This document shows, one piece after another, positions 1 to 8,581 of a stretch of 49,581 bases of DNA; position 1 is the first letter of the stretch, and each line of letters opens with the position of its first letter. The notes beneath the pieces are model-generated. The model saw only the letters and a program-made list of their open reading frames with translations, was not told where the DNA came from and did no database searches. This stretch comes from a virus. The stretch covers positions 1-49,581 of the IMG/VR virus record IMGVR_UViG_3300026382_000026. The stretch is one strand, 5' to 3'. The translations under genes were made by a program, and so were the position numbers.

Positions 1-56
1 CTTCTAATTTTAATTAAAAATCCCTTTTGTTCTAATTCTTTTTTAAGTTTTTCCAT
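1..56 (-). CDS. 5' end of the annealing-like protein gene (duplicate of 49455..49510)
   Basis: This is a partial copy produced by the terminal repeat. It begins with the ATG at 54..56 and runs off the left edge of the window. The complete gene is at 48788..49510. In the circular molecule the two are the same sequence. Confidence 0.9.
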   Translation of the reverse strand, partial: MEKLKKELEQKGFLIKIR

Positions 57-90
57 TTTTTGATTGTTTTTAAAATATAAAAGTGTTTTT

Positions 91-118
91 ATTATATTCA
101 GATTATTTTCTTTGTCAA
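91..118 (-). promoter_or_regulatory. Early-type sigma70-like promoter (copy of 49545..49572)
   Basis: Read on the minus strand it is TTGACA (113..118), a 16-bp spacer, then TATAAT (91..96). Both hexamers are perfect consensus. It fires toward lower coordinates and, across the circular junction, into the gene at 48788..49510. The same architecture recurs at least seven more times in the genome. Confidence 0.85.
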
Positions 119-128
119 GTTTTTTTTC

Positions 129-1136
129 TTATTTTTTATCTTCTACTTCTTGTATTTTGAAAACTCACTTAAATCATCAAACTTCTACATAGCATATACC
201 ATCTCAAACTTTTAATACAAGTTCACTATCTTTATCTAAAAAGTTTAATATCTTGCTTAAAACTTCTCAACCAATATACACTGGCTTATTACAATTTACT
301 TCTCATTTTATTACTTTCTTAAAATTTAATGCCTTTTTTTTCGTTCACATTTCTATTGTCTTTTCTGGCTCTATTAAGATATTCCCATTCTCTTCTTTTA
401 TAACAAAAATAGGTAAAGCAACTTTTACTATTTTTTTTATAAAATTTCTCACTTTTAATAAATCTTTTGCTTCTATTCTATACTCTCACTTTATCTCATT
501 GTTAAAAAAATTTTCATATTCTGGAAAAATTGCTTCATTGATAAATCAAACAAATATATCTCATCAATTTTTTACATAAAATTTATCATCTTTTACTCAC
601 ACTTTCTCTGTTTTGTCAAATATCCTCATTAATTGTTTTAATCATCTTATCCCCAAAATATAATTTCACTTCCAGTTTAAATCATAATCTTTATACATCA
701 ATAAAAATCAGTCTGTTGCCACTAGTCTTAATTTTCAATTAACCTCCTGAAAATAAATTCAAGTAAAAACTAAATTTATTCAATTTTCATCTGCTACATT
801 ACATAGTCTATTTATATCATCATAAATCAAACTTAAATCCACATCAAAATATTTTACTAATTCATCATTTACTTCAAATATACTATTCACAACTCACTTT
901 TTTATTCTAAACTCATCATTTAATTGTTTAATAACTAAATACCCACCTTCATCTAAAAATTTCGCATCATCTTCCACATAACTTAATACTTCCTTCAAAA
1001 TTCTTCAATACGATCAATCAGGCAAATTTAATTCCAATAAAACCATTTCATCTCATTTTCATACAATATAAGCTTTTCAATTTTTAACTTTTAGTAAATC
1101 CGTTAAACTAAAAGCTTTTACTACTTTCTGTTTCAT
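129..1136 (-). CDS. dnaN: DnaN-like DNA polymerase sliding clamp
   Basis: 335 residues in code 25. Beta clamps are ring-shaped dimers that encircle DNA and tether polymerase and repair enzymes. The middle of the protein carries the typical run INRLCNVADENGINL followed by GKLRLVATDGFLLM (the clamp ATDG signature), and a later FPEYENFF segment matches the conserved FP-D/E-Y region. Length is slightly below bacterial DnaN (about 360-380), and the C-terminal tail is divergent. It starts at the ATG after an A-rich leader, with a promoter at 1170..1197, and ends just short of the next promoter. No phage polymerase was found, so this clamp probably acts with the host replicase. The fold assignment is from motifs read by eye; the partner is inferred. 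Confidence 0.82.
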
Positions 1137-1167
1137 TATTTGATTTTTTAAATATATAAAAGCAATC

Positions 1168-1659
1168 TTATTTTAATAAATTCAATTTCTTTGTCAAGAC
1201 TTTTTCAATTTTTTTATTCCTAAATCTTCTATTATCCAAAATAAATTTTATCAATTTAACTTCATCTACAACTTTTCACTTATAAAGGTAATCTAATATT
1301 TCCTCATCAAAAACTTTAAAAGTATACAAGTAATGCATCTTATATTCTTTTCAATTCCACTCATCTAACTTTTTCAAAATTTCCATACTTTTCCTAAACT
1401 TCTTATCCTTCTTATACAAATAGTCATCAATTATTTGTCTAATCAATCATCTATAACTAAACTTATATTTTTCTTTACTCCTCTTCACTGCCTCTTTATC
1501 TCTATGCTCCATCTTATATCTACTTTCACACTTACAACAATAACTATTATAGTAAACCTTTCATTTATAGTATCTCTTATGAAAGTGATTTAAAGTTAAC
1601 CACTTACCACAAATTTTACATTGTTTCTTATTTCATTTTATTTTACTTTTTCTTGGCAT
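1168..1659 (-). CDS. Small C4 zinc-finger protein, function unknown
   Basis: 163 residues, rich in Lys and Tyr. The N-terminus has CKICGKWLTLNHFHK and then CCKC about 20 residues on, a CxxC...CxxC zinc knuckle. It resembles the knuckle that precedes HNH endonuclease domains in many phage proteins, but no HNH motif follows, so nuclease activity cannot be claimed. Its last codons contain the TTGACA and TAAAAT hexamers of the promoter for the downstream clamp gene, so promoter and coding sequence are superimposed. It probably belongs to the operon starting at 3143. Confidence 0.75.
1170..1197 (-). promoter_or_regulatory. Promoter for the sliding-clamp gene
   Basis: Minus-strand TTGACA (1192..1197), 16-bp spacer, TAAAAT (1170..1175). 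It is a weaker -10 variant of the genome's repeated promoter and lies within the 3' end of the upstream zinc-protein gene. Transcription enters the clamp ORF about 35 bp downstream. Confidence 0.65.
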
Positions 1660-1668
1660 TTCTACAAT

Positions 1669-2019
1669 TTAAATGTTAAAACCTCTTTTTCTTAATCTCT
1701 TTATCATATTTTCTATATTTCTTTCATATTGTCATTTTTTTTGATAAACTTCCTCCTGTATCTTTTCAACTGCTTTTCTTAAATAACCAGGTAATGTTAA
1801 ATACCATTTTTCAAAATCACTTGATGGCTCATATTTTTCCACTTTCATAACTAAATCTGTCTTTATTATTATTCACTCAATCTCTATAAATTTTTTTGTC
1901 TCAAGTGCTTTCTTTAAATAATCTTTATACTTTTCTGGAGTTGTCACCGTTCATATCTTACCATCTATATCCTTATAATACACTATAAGCATCGGCTCAT
2001 ATTTCTTGATTTGATACAT
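1669..2019 (-). CDS. Hypothetical protein, 116 aa
   Basis: I do not recognise this family. The start MYQIKKYEPMLIVYYKDIDG and the following predicted strands look like a small beta-rich domain, and the C-terminal third is a basic helix ending KRLRKRGFNI. It is separated from the downstream zinc protein by only 9 bp, so the two are probably co-transcribed with the initiator-like gene upstream. No catalytic motif is visible. Confidence 0.7.
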
Positions 2020-2147
2020 ATTTTATTAGTTATTAAATAAAGATTTAATATTTTTGTTTTTCCTCATCATCATCTTTCAATTGCTTCTAATAAAGATTTA
2101 TACCTTATTTTAATTTGCTTTATTATCATCGTCTTTATTTTAAAAAT
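2020..2147 (-). other. 128-bp gap, possible 48-aa ORF
   Basis: The gap between the initiator-like gene and the next gene contains no promoter of the common type. A minus-strand frame at 1983..2129 (ATG at 2127..2129) would encode 48 residues with a run of four UGA-glycines, but it overlaps the next gene by 37 bp and has no recognisable domain. I do not call it a gene. Confidence 0.3.
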
Positions 2148-3083
2148 TTAAAAACTTGGTATCTCATTTTTCTTTGCCTTTATAAACTCTGATCTTGCTG
2201 CTTGTATAAGTGTAGCAAGTTCATAGTATATCTTTTTAGGTCAGGATATTTTAGGAGCATAATATTCATTTTGACTCACTATCTCTAGTAGCATTCTAAA
2301 CCAATCTTGCCACCTATATTGTCAACTACTAACTGCTTTTACTTTCTTTATTTTGTTTAAAAGAAGTTTTCAATAATATCTTTGCTCTTTTTGAGTTCCA
2401 TCTATAACACCATCATTAAATTCTTTTATAATCTCCAAAAGCTCATTTATCTCTGGATTTCCATATTCTTTCTTTTTATTTCTTACTTCTTTTATCACAT
2501 TTTTTTGATTTGTCAAGTCCGCGGCGGCTTCTTTTAAATTTTCTTGCTCTATTTTTATAATAGGTTCTGTTAAAATTTTAGACGAAGTTTTTTTTGAAAA
2601 AGTAGCACTTTGTGTCTCATCTTTATAAGATGAGATATTATTCTTTTTATTATTCTCTTTTATATTATTCTTTTTTATCTCATTATTTGATGAGGTGTGG
2701 AATTCATTATTTGATGAGGTGGTGAATTCATTATTTGATGAGGTGGAGGTTGATGAGATGGGGATCTCATTATTTAATGAGGTGGAGGCTAAAAATATTT
2801 TTCTTATCTTTCATCATCATACTACCGAATATGTTTCTCTTCTTATTAAACCAACCTTTTCTAATTTACTTAAAGCATTATCTATACTTCATTTACTTGC
2901 TCTTAAAATTTTTGCTAATTGCTCACTTTTGAAATAAAATCATTTATTTTTCGTTTTATTGTAAAATCTTATAAATCCATATACTAATCACTCTAAAGGT
3001 GTAAGTTTATACCTTTCTACCTCCTCAAGATAAAAAGGTATAAATTCTGGGCTAAATATTACCTTATCGTTTGTCAATTCCAT
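2148..3083 (-). CDS. Probable replication initiator / DnaD-like winged-helix protein
   Basis: 311 residues. Residues 1-100 look like a winged helix-turn-helix: FSPEFIPFYLEEVERYKLTPLEG, then a recognition region RASKGSIDNALSKLEKVGLIRRE as in phage replisome organisers. Residues ~101-200 are a low-complexity linker with near-perfect octapeptide repeats (TSSNNEF-type). The C-terminal 110 residues are helical (EINELLEIIKEFNDGV, QYRWQDWFRMLLEIV) and resemble the partner-binding tail of DnaD-type proteins. The start at 3081..3083 was chosen because the ATG five bases upstream is in another frame and soon stops. It has its own consensus promoter at 3116..3143. With the clamp nearby it plausibly loads the host replisome; that role is inferred. 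Confidence 0.65.
2678..2790. repeat. 24-bp imperfect tandem repeat inside the initiator-like gene
   Basis: A unit of about 24 bp containing TCATTATTTGATGAGGTG is repeated three times nearly perfectly and then about twice in degenerate form. The period is a multiple of three, so it encodes an Asn/Ser/Thr octapeptide repeat in the linker of the protein. Repeat-rich DNA inside an initiator gene can also act as an origin (iteron), but nothing here proves it. Confidence 0.85.
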
Positions 3084-3115
3084 TTCATTTTTAAGTTAAA
3101 AAATAAAACACTTTT

Positions 3116-3143
3116 ATTATAACTAAGTGTTTTTCATTGTCAA
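3116..3143 (-). promoter_or_regulatory. Early-type promoter for the initiator-like operon
   Basis: Minus-strand TTGACA (3138..3143), 16-bp spacer, TATAAT (3116..3121), perfect consensus. It lies inside the last codons and stop of the upstream 95-aa gene and about 35 bp before the initiator-like ATG. Confidence 0.85.
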
Positions 3144-3410
3144 TTTTTTTTCTAAATATAGATTTATCTGTTTTTTAGGTCAATTAACAACTTCAAAAAT
3201 ATAATCATTATTTCAAAATCATAAAACATATTCTTTTCTCCCAAATTTAAAATAAACATTTCATTTAGTTTTTATTTTACCACCAAATTTTAAAGTTTCT
3301 GCTACTTGTTCAACCAAATCTTTTCCTAGTAATATAATTTTAGTTCAATCTGGCATTTGTAAATACCAGCTTCCAAAAAATCTATCAAATTTTAATTCTA
3401 CTTTTCTCAT
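3123..3410 (-). CDS. Hypothetical protein, 95 aa
   Basis: The sequence opens MRKVELKFDRFFGSWYLQMP and alternates hydrophobic and charged residues, suggesting a small beta-sheet domain. I recognise no family. Its start overlaps the end of the upstream gene (3398..3673), and its last dozen codons carry the TTGACA and spacer of the next promoter. This overlap explains the unusual C-terminal sequence KLTMKNT. Confidence 0.7.
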
Positions 3411-3673
3411 AGTAATTCATTTACTGTTAAATAACCCATTTGTAAAAGAATATTTCTAACAAGCCGCACAGGCACTAATACTCTTTTTCATATTTTATAC
3501 ACTTCATTTACATCTACTTTTCTCTCTAACAAAAGATTAAGTATCTTTTTCGCTAATCTAGGTTCTAAACTTGCTACTTCTATGTATTTTATATCATCTC
3601 TCATCACTATCTTTTTTAATTCTTTTGCGTTTATTTTCTTTTTAACTAATTGGTTGGCATTTTTTACTATCAT
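3398..3673 (-). CDS. Hypothetical helical protein, 91 aa
   Basis: 91 residues, largely alpha-helical, with many Lys and Leu. UGA glycines at two positions split it in the standard code. It overlaps the downstream gene by 13 bp and the upstream HTH gene by 32 bp, giving a tight three-gene operon behind the promoter at 3930..3957. The repeated pattern of paired basic residues could bind nucleic acid, but no motif is clear. Confidence 0.7.
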
Positions 3674-3896
3674 ATTTTCTTATTACGTTATCATCTAAAT
3701 ATTTTCTAACAAGTTGTTCTACCCGTTGTTTACTTTTATTAATAATATTAGCAGTTTCTTGATAACTTCAAGTTTCTACAAATTTTTTTAAAATAAAAAG
3801 ATCCTTCTGTAATCAAGTTCAATAAAATTGTAATTTTTCTAATTTTCTTATAGTTTCCTTTATTTTTTCTATTTTATCTTTAGGCACCGTTCTCAT
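3642..3896 (-). CDS. Small HTH protein, sigma-region-4-like
   Basis: 84 residues. Residues ~48-72 read GSYQETANIINKSKQRVEQLVRKYL, a helix-turn-helix with the spacing seen in region 4 of sigma factors and in small phage regulators. The N-terminal half is a basic helix. Being first in the operon after a promoter, and just beyond the terminator that closes the late region, it is a candidate for a transcriptional switch. Function is inferred; the fold is from pattern only. Confidence 0.7.
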
Positions 3897-3929
3897 ATCT
3901 CACTTTTAAGTAAATAAATTCTCCTTTTA

Positions 3930-3957
3930 TATATAATCAAGTTTTTATCTTAATCAA
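3930..3957 (-). promoter_or_regulatory. Divergent promoter variant, TTGATT-N16-TATATA
   Basis: On the minus strand TTGATT (3952..3957) is followed after 16 bp by TATATA (3930..3935), matching the spacing of the main promoter class. The motif CTTGATTA occurs twice, 17 bp apart, and could be an operator direct repeat. A GGAG follows at about 3920, some 25 bp before the HTH gene's ATG. Confidence 0.55.
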
Positions 3958-3986
3958 GCTTTTTTTAAAAAGAAATTAAAATAAAA

Positions 3987-4007
3987 AGAGGAGTTAATAA
4001 CTCCTCT
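3987..4007 (-). terminator. Rho-independent terminator after the phosphoesterase gene
   Basis: A 9-bp inverted repeat (AGAGGAGTT / AACTCCTCT, 3-base loop) begins at the stop codon of the upstream gene, and the minus-strand transcript continues with CTTTTTATTTT. This closes the long late transcription unit. Confidence 0.85.
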
Positions 4008-4989
4008 AATCAAATGCTATAAATTTAGTTAGTATTTCTGTTTTATCTCATTTTTTCTTTAAATTAACAATCCATCATCAAATAGTATTTCATAATTTAT
4101 ATCTTTTAGCAAGTAGATTTTCTCTCAAAAAAGCACCTGGCAAAAAACTATGTATTCATCTATACATTAAATAAAGACTATCGTGATAATGTCACAATAT
4201 AAAAATATCAGGATCGTCTCATTTATTATAGTTCTCTAAATATTTCTGCAATTTATAACTTTTCGCATAGGCTTGACTTCATCATCAATGCTGCAAATCA
4301 ATAATAAATCAATTTAATATAATTCTTCAATTGTAAAATCACAAATATTCTAAATCTTTTCTTAAATTACTTATAAGATTTGCTATATTTATTCCCACTT
4401 TCTTTAGCCAACTTTCATCGTGATTTCATAAAATATAGTAAGTTTTTCAGTTTTTTAATTTAGGATAATGTTTTTTTATTACTTCAATTTGTTCTTCTAA
4501 ACTATGTTCTTTTAACTCAAAAACTTGTCATTTATAAACATCAATTCAATCTGTCAAATCTCATCAATGTAAAATCGTTTTTACTCACTCATTTTCTGCT
4601 ATTTCATAAAATCTTCGTAATTCTTCAATAGCACATAGTTTATTTCCTAAATGTGTATCACTTATTATTCCAATAACTATTTCTTTATCATCTCATAAGT
4701 TTATCTTTTTACTTCATCAACTCTTTAATTCCTTCCACTCTAGCAATTCTCTTAAATTTTTTAAATTTAATCATTTTTTTCTTAAAAATTTTAGTAGTTT
4801 TTTTTCTTCTTTATTAATTTCTTCTTCTTTTAATTCTTTTCATTTTCTAAACCAATATCAAGCTTGTCTTTCAGACAAAACTATTCATAACTCTTTTTGT
4901 ATTAAGATTTTAAATTGCTCTATTGTTTTTATATCTTCTTTTTTTAGTAAATCCAAAATTTGTCTCTTTTCAGAGTTATTTAATTTCAT
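4006..4989 (-). CDS. Calcineurin-like metallophosphoesterase with N-terminal HTH-like extension
   Basis: 327 residues. The metallophosphoesterase core shows all blocks in order: DTH (111-113), HGGD (141-144), GNHD (188-191), a histidine at 234 and GHYHD (266-270), the residues that bind two metal ions. Several of these glycines are UGA. Residues 1-100 form an extra helical region containing VLSERQAGYWFRKGK, which looks like a helix-turn-helix. Phage members include nucleases of the SbcD type and phosphodiesterases; the substrate cannot be told here. The gene stands alone between two strong terminators (5019..5043 upstream, 3987..4007 downstream), so its expression may depend on read-through or on a promoter I could not identify. 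Confidence 0.88.
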
Positions 4990-5018
4990 TATATTTTTTT
5001 TAACAAATTTAAAAAAAA

Positions 5019-5043
5019 GTAAAGTAGTTTTATACTACTTTAC
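5019..5043 (-). terminator. Rho-independent terminator after the cysteine-peptidase gene
   Basis: A 10-bp stem (GTAAAGTAGT / ACTACTTTAC, 5-base loop) starts at the stop codon of the upstream gene, and eight U follow in the transcript. It is one of the clearest terminators in the genome and marks the end of the tail-lysis operon. Confidence 0.9.
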
Positions 5044-6014
5044 TTCTTATTCATTCTTTCTAGCATTCTAAAATTTCACAAATCTATTAACATTCTTTGA
5101 ATAATATCTTGGTCGCTTCATTCTACATAATTATTAAACAAAGGAAAGATTTCAGGATATTTTTCTATTGCTTTTTGAATTTCTTGCTCCCAAGCATATA
5201 TTATTCATCTTTTTGATTGTTCTACCTCCTCTGGCTTTCTATGTGGAATATTTAGTTTCTTTGTCATTTTTATATATTTTTCAGGAATATAAAAATAAAC
5301 ATACTTAAAAAATACTCAATTTTTCTTTAAAGGTTCTAAATTATCAACTCTATAATAATTACACTTTCTTCAATAATAACTATCTACTATATAAACTGCA
5401 AAATCCTTTCACTTATACTTACTAAAATTTTTATCTCATCATACAAAATAAATTGCGTGTCAATAACTAAAATAACTCAATTTTTTAACTTTATTGATTA
5501 TACAATCATCTTGCATATCTCTTCAGTATTCTTTGATATTTCATCTATATCATCATTCTGCCATATATCATTTTTTCAACAACTCATAAAATAAATCACT
5601 ACATAATTCTACTTTAAAAGTTTTAACTTTCTTATCTGGATGTTTATTGTTCCACCAATTTCTATCAAGATCCACTCATTTATAAATATACCATCATACT
5701 CAATCTTTAAAAGGAGGTTTATCTTTTCTTGCTACATCTACTTGCTCTAAAATCTCTTCTTTTGTAAATTTATATCCAAAGTAGTTTGATAAAATACCAT
5801 CTCAACTAATTATCGTGCAAATACTATTATTAATGTAATATTGATTATATTGAATTTTATAATCCCAAAAGTTCTTTTCAATAATAGGTAATTTTTCTAA
5901 ATCCACTCACTTTCATTCAAATGTCCAATCTCACTCTCAATATACTTCTATCGCACCAAAATATCAAGGTATAGGCTCTTTTAGTAGTTCTTTATTTTTT
6001 TTGAATTCAGCCAT
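5040..6014 (-). CDS. Putative papain-fold cysteine peptidase, possible endolysin
   Basis: 324 residues with no signal peptide. The order Cys66 (NNSICTIIS), His186 (YGHAIYFVGG) and Asp211 (VYIVDSYYG) fits the Cys-His-Asp/Asn layout of papain-like and C39-like peptidases; the GHAI and VDSYYG contexts are typical of that fold. Phages use such domains as endolysins that cut peptidoglycan cross-bridges or as virion proteases. It overlaps the holin gene (5992..6279) by 23 bp, which favours a lysis role. The final 80 residues are helical and may be a cell-wall or partner-binding tail. Catalytic residues are assigned by pattern only. Confidence 0.6.
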
Positions 6015-6279
6015 CGCTATTTTTAAGTAATTTTATAAATATTTTTACATTATCATATCATCAACTTGCTGCTATTCATCATAATATTCAATAAACTACT
6101 ATTTCTGATACATTATTAAAATATCATACTACATTATTTGCTAAAAAACTAACTATTACTCAAAAAATAATAGACAAAATAGGGTAAATACAACTTTCCT
6201 TAACCATTCAAGTCTTTTTGATTATCTCTATTATTGTTCAAGTTAATGTTGCTATTGCTGTTATTATTATCATTTCCAT
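5992..6279 (-). CDS. Holin-like membrane protein, 95 aa
   Basis: Three hydrophobic stretches are visible: residues ~3-20, ~30-52 (YPILSIIFGVIVSFLA) and ~62-78 (VVYGILGGIAASGG), with a charged C-terminal tail ending GGIQKK. Size, topology and the motif ILGGIAASG are typical of small phage holins, which form holes in the inner membrane at lysis. It overlaps the peptidase gene and lies inside the 3' end of the second holin gene (80-bp overlap), giving a compact lysis cassette. An ATG six bases downstream is an alternative start and could produce a dual-start regulator. Confidence 0.75.
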
Positions 6280-6796
6280 AGGTCTTTAATTTATCTTGTA
6301 AAAGATTTTTACTTACTTCTTCAAATTTTTTAAATCCTTCATTATATCAATATCAGAGTATTTTACTTATTCTTTCTAAAAACTTTCTTTCATATTCATT
6401 GTGTCATTCTCATAATTTAAGAACATTCCATAAAACGCTTAATATTTCAGTTATAAGAGCTAGTCAATATAAAGCAATTAATAATCATCAAAGCAAATAA
6501 ATAATTGATTGGAATTTAGTCGCTAATACTCATAACGATAAAGTAGCACCAAACAATATCAACCACATAGTTAGTTTTCTTACAAATCAATAATACAAAA
6601 TTTCACTTCTCAAAATCTTCATTTTAAATGCTAACAACAATCAAACTATCATATCGAAAACCATAAAAGTTAATAACAAGATAGCGAATATAAAAATAAC
6701 GTCATATCAAAATATTGTTACAACGACTTGTCATCAAAAAAAACTTATCAACAAAAGACCTCAATCAATTTTTACTCACATTGTTTTTATTGTCAT
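6200..6796 (-). CDS. Second holin-like protein (phage_holin_4 type), 198 aa
   Basis: Four hydrophobic segments occur within residues ~12-125. The segment VFDMIVGLLLAFKMKILRSEILYYGFVRKL matches in pattern the phage_holin_4 / toxin-secretion holin family (D..xG...A.k....S....G..rK). The C-terminal ~65 residues are soluble, first a Lys/Glu helix and then an Asn-rich tail. It overlaps the smaller holin by 80 bp in another frame. The pair may act as holin and antiholin. Glycine is overwhelmingly UGA in this gene (15 UGA against 5 GGN in my hand count). The upstream ATG-like triplets quickly stop, fixing the start. Confidence 0.72.
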
Positions 6797-6853
6797 CGTT
6801 GTAAATAAAATTTAAAATCTAAATATCATTTTCAATCATCATTTAAAAATAAA

Positions 6854-8263
6854 TTATTTCATAAATTCATCTTGCGATCAAATACTATCAATTTCTGTGT
6901 GTCGATCTAGATACAATACTGGTAAATCAGCGTTCCAAGTATCTTCAGCATCACTTCATAATCTTTTTATTTCTCAAAATACCACTTGCGATAAACTATT
7001 AACAGTATCTATTCTACCAAAATTTAACAGCACGTGTCTACCTTTCATATCTTCTGTTATAGTAAATACTCTTACTTCTTCTTTTAATTCTTTATTTGAA
7101 GATCATACACTAAAAGAAGCAACTCAATCAGTAATAATTTCAACTGGTATTACCATTCGTTTAAATTTTAACTTTATATCTCAAGTAGGAGCATCTGGCG
7201 GTATATAACTATGAATATGAAAAGCACATTTAGAACCATACTTTATATCGTGTGTGAATTGAGTAAAAAAATGAACACTACTATCTTGTCAAGAAGGCAT
7301 TGCTTTTGTTGTTAATATAGGAGTAGATGTTTCCACAGTTACATCATAATTATTAACTGGTATTCAATCTATTCTTATTTCAGTATTGTTTATATTAGTA
7401 GTTCAATTGTTTGTTATTTCTACAGTATATGAACCATCAGCATTTGAAATTACATTTATTGAAAGTTGACTTTCATCATAATATTTTCTAACACACACAT
7501 AATCAACTCTCAAAGGATTAGCACTTGTATCACTATCACAAAACCATTGTAATGGTCAAGTAGAATAAGAAAGCGAAGAAGTAACAGTTTTATTTACAGT
7601 TTTATTAGTAAATTTTATATGTCAACTTTTTAATATAACTTGATATTCATTCCGAGCATTACCTTGTTGGGATCAACTTGGATATGTTATTCCTGTCGAT
7701 ATTGCTTGCGTTCAGCTTCATCTATCAGAAATAAAATATATATTTCATACTTTAAAACCTGAGTCAAAATCATAATTTCAAGAATACATATTCCATTCTA
7801 TAATAGCACCGTCAGGTATACTTAACACACTTTTAGGTCAATATACATTATTTCAACCATTTACCCTTAAAACACTTCAACTTATAGACGAATTTTGAAA
7901 AATCCACTTACTTGTATCTTGAAAATCAAAATCATCATACAAAGTAAATACAGCATCATTATTAGCAGAAGTAGATCAAGGTTTAAAAATTAATTTTACA
8001 CTTTTCCCTGCTTGTATTGATAATTTTGTCCGCACAGCATTTTTATAAACTCAATAAGGTATTGTTTGTTGAAATACTTGTTCTGCAAGAGAAAAATTCA
8101 CACAATTAATAAACTCAATCCTATTACTTGTTTGGTCATTTCGCACAGTAGCACTATCTACAAGTCTTAAACTTCCATCTGGTGCTTGAACTAGTCAAGG
8201 TGGTAATCATCAGGTTATTTTTGCAGATTGTAAAATTCTAATTATTTCCGATATTCATAACAT
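6854..8263 (-). CDS. Tail or fibre protein, 469 aa
   Basis: After a short N-terminus (LPPGLVQAPDGSLRLVD) residues ~110-250 resemble the DUF2341/lectin-like fold found in phage appendages (DDFDFQDTSKWIFQ, then a jelly-roll-like series). The C-terminal part contains KCAFHIHSYIPPDAPTGDIKLKFKR, a pattern common in phage baseplate or neck appendage proteins that begins with a His pair. It is the last tail gene before the lysis cassette. Receptor binding is likely but inferred. Confidence 0.65.
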
Positions 8264-8287
8264 TTTATTTATTTTTAATTACTAAAA

Positions 8288-8551
8288 TTACAAATAAGTA
8301 TAAGTTTCTTTTTCTCATCGTTTATATTTAAATTCAGCTTTTCAATCAGCAAATTTCTTCGCAATTATTTTTCAATTCTCATTATACTCATATTTCATTA
8401 TTATCCATTTAGCTTCATTTTCAGCAGTTCAAGCAGGAGCATATCAAGCATAAATCATATTCCCACTATCATCATAATCAATTCTTTCTGTTAAATAAAG
8501 AGAAACTCAATTTTTTACAAGTTCTAATAATTCTCTTTCATTATATACCAT
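8288..8551 (-). CDS. Small tail-module protein, 87 aa
   Basis: 87 residues: a helix (NERELLELVKNGVSLYLTERID) and then beta-strands with GYAPAGTAENEAKWIIMKYEY. Short proteins of this design often follow the fibre gene in phage tail operons and decorate or attach fibres. Spacing to both neighbours is 24-30 bp in the same operon. No family name can be given with confidence. Confidence 0.65.
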
Positions 8552-8581
8552 TTTTTGATATGTTAAAATTTAAAATTATTT

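Larger units (their letters stand above)
1..127. repeat. Direct terminal repeat, left copy
   Basis: These 127 bases are identical to 49455..49581. The identical stretch begins inside a coding sequence and stops within a run of T. A length of 127 is a common largest k-mer in short-read assemblers, so the repeat is most simply the overlap of a circular contig, not a physical end repeat. It holds the first 56 bases of the last gene (minus strand) and that gene's promoter. Confidence 0.95.

Noticed and set aside
1-127. Physical direct terminal repeat of a T5- or T7-like genome
   Set aside because: The repeat is short, ends in a T run, and has the length of a common assembler k-mer. Read coverage would decide.
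253-579. Open reading frames on the plus strand such as 253..579, 6897..7208, 26191..26637
   Set aside because: They lie opposite longer code-25 genes with recognisable motifs, are composed of low-complexity Phe/Ile/Ser/Leu, and have no promoter or leader.
1168-1659. HNH homing endonuclease
   Set aside because: There is a zinc knuckle typical for such proteins but no HNH catalytic segment.
2678-2790. CRISPR array
   Set aside because: The repeats are directly adjacent, have no unique spacers and encode a peptide repeat in a continuous gene.
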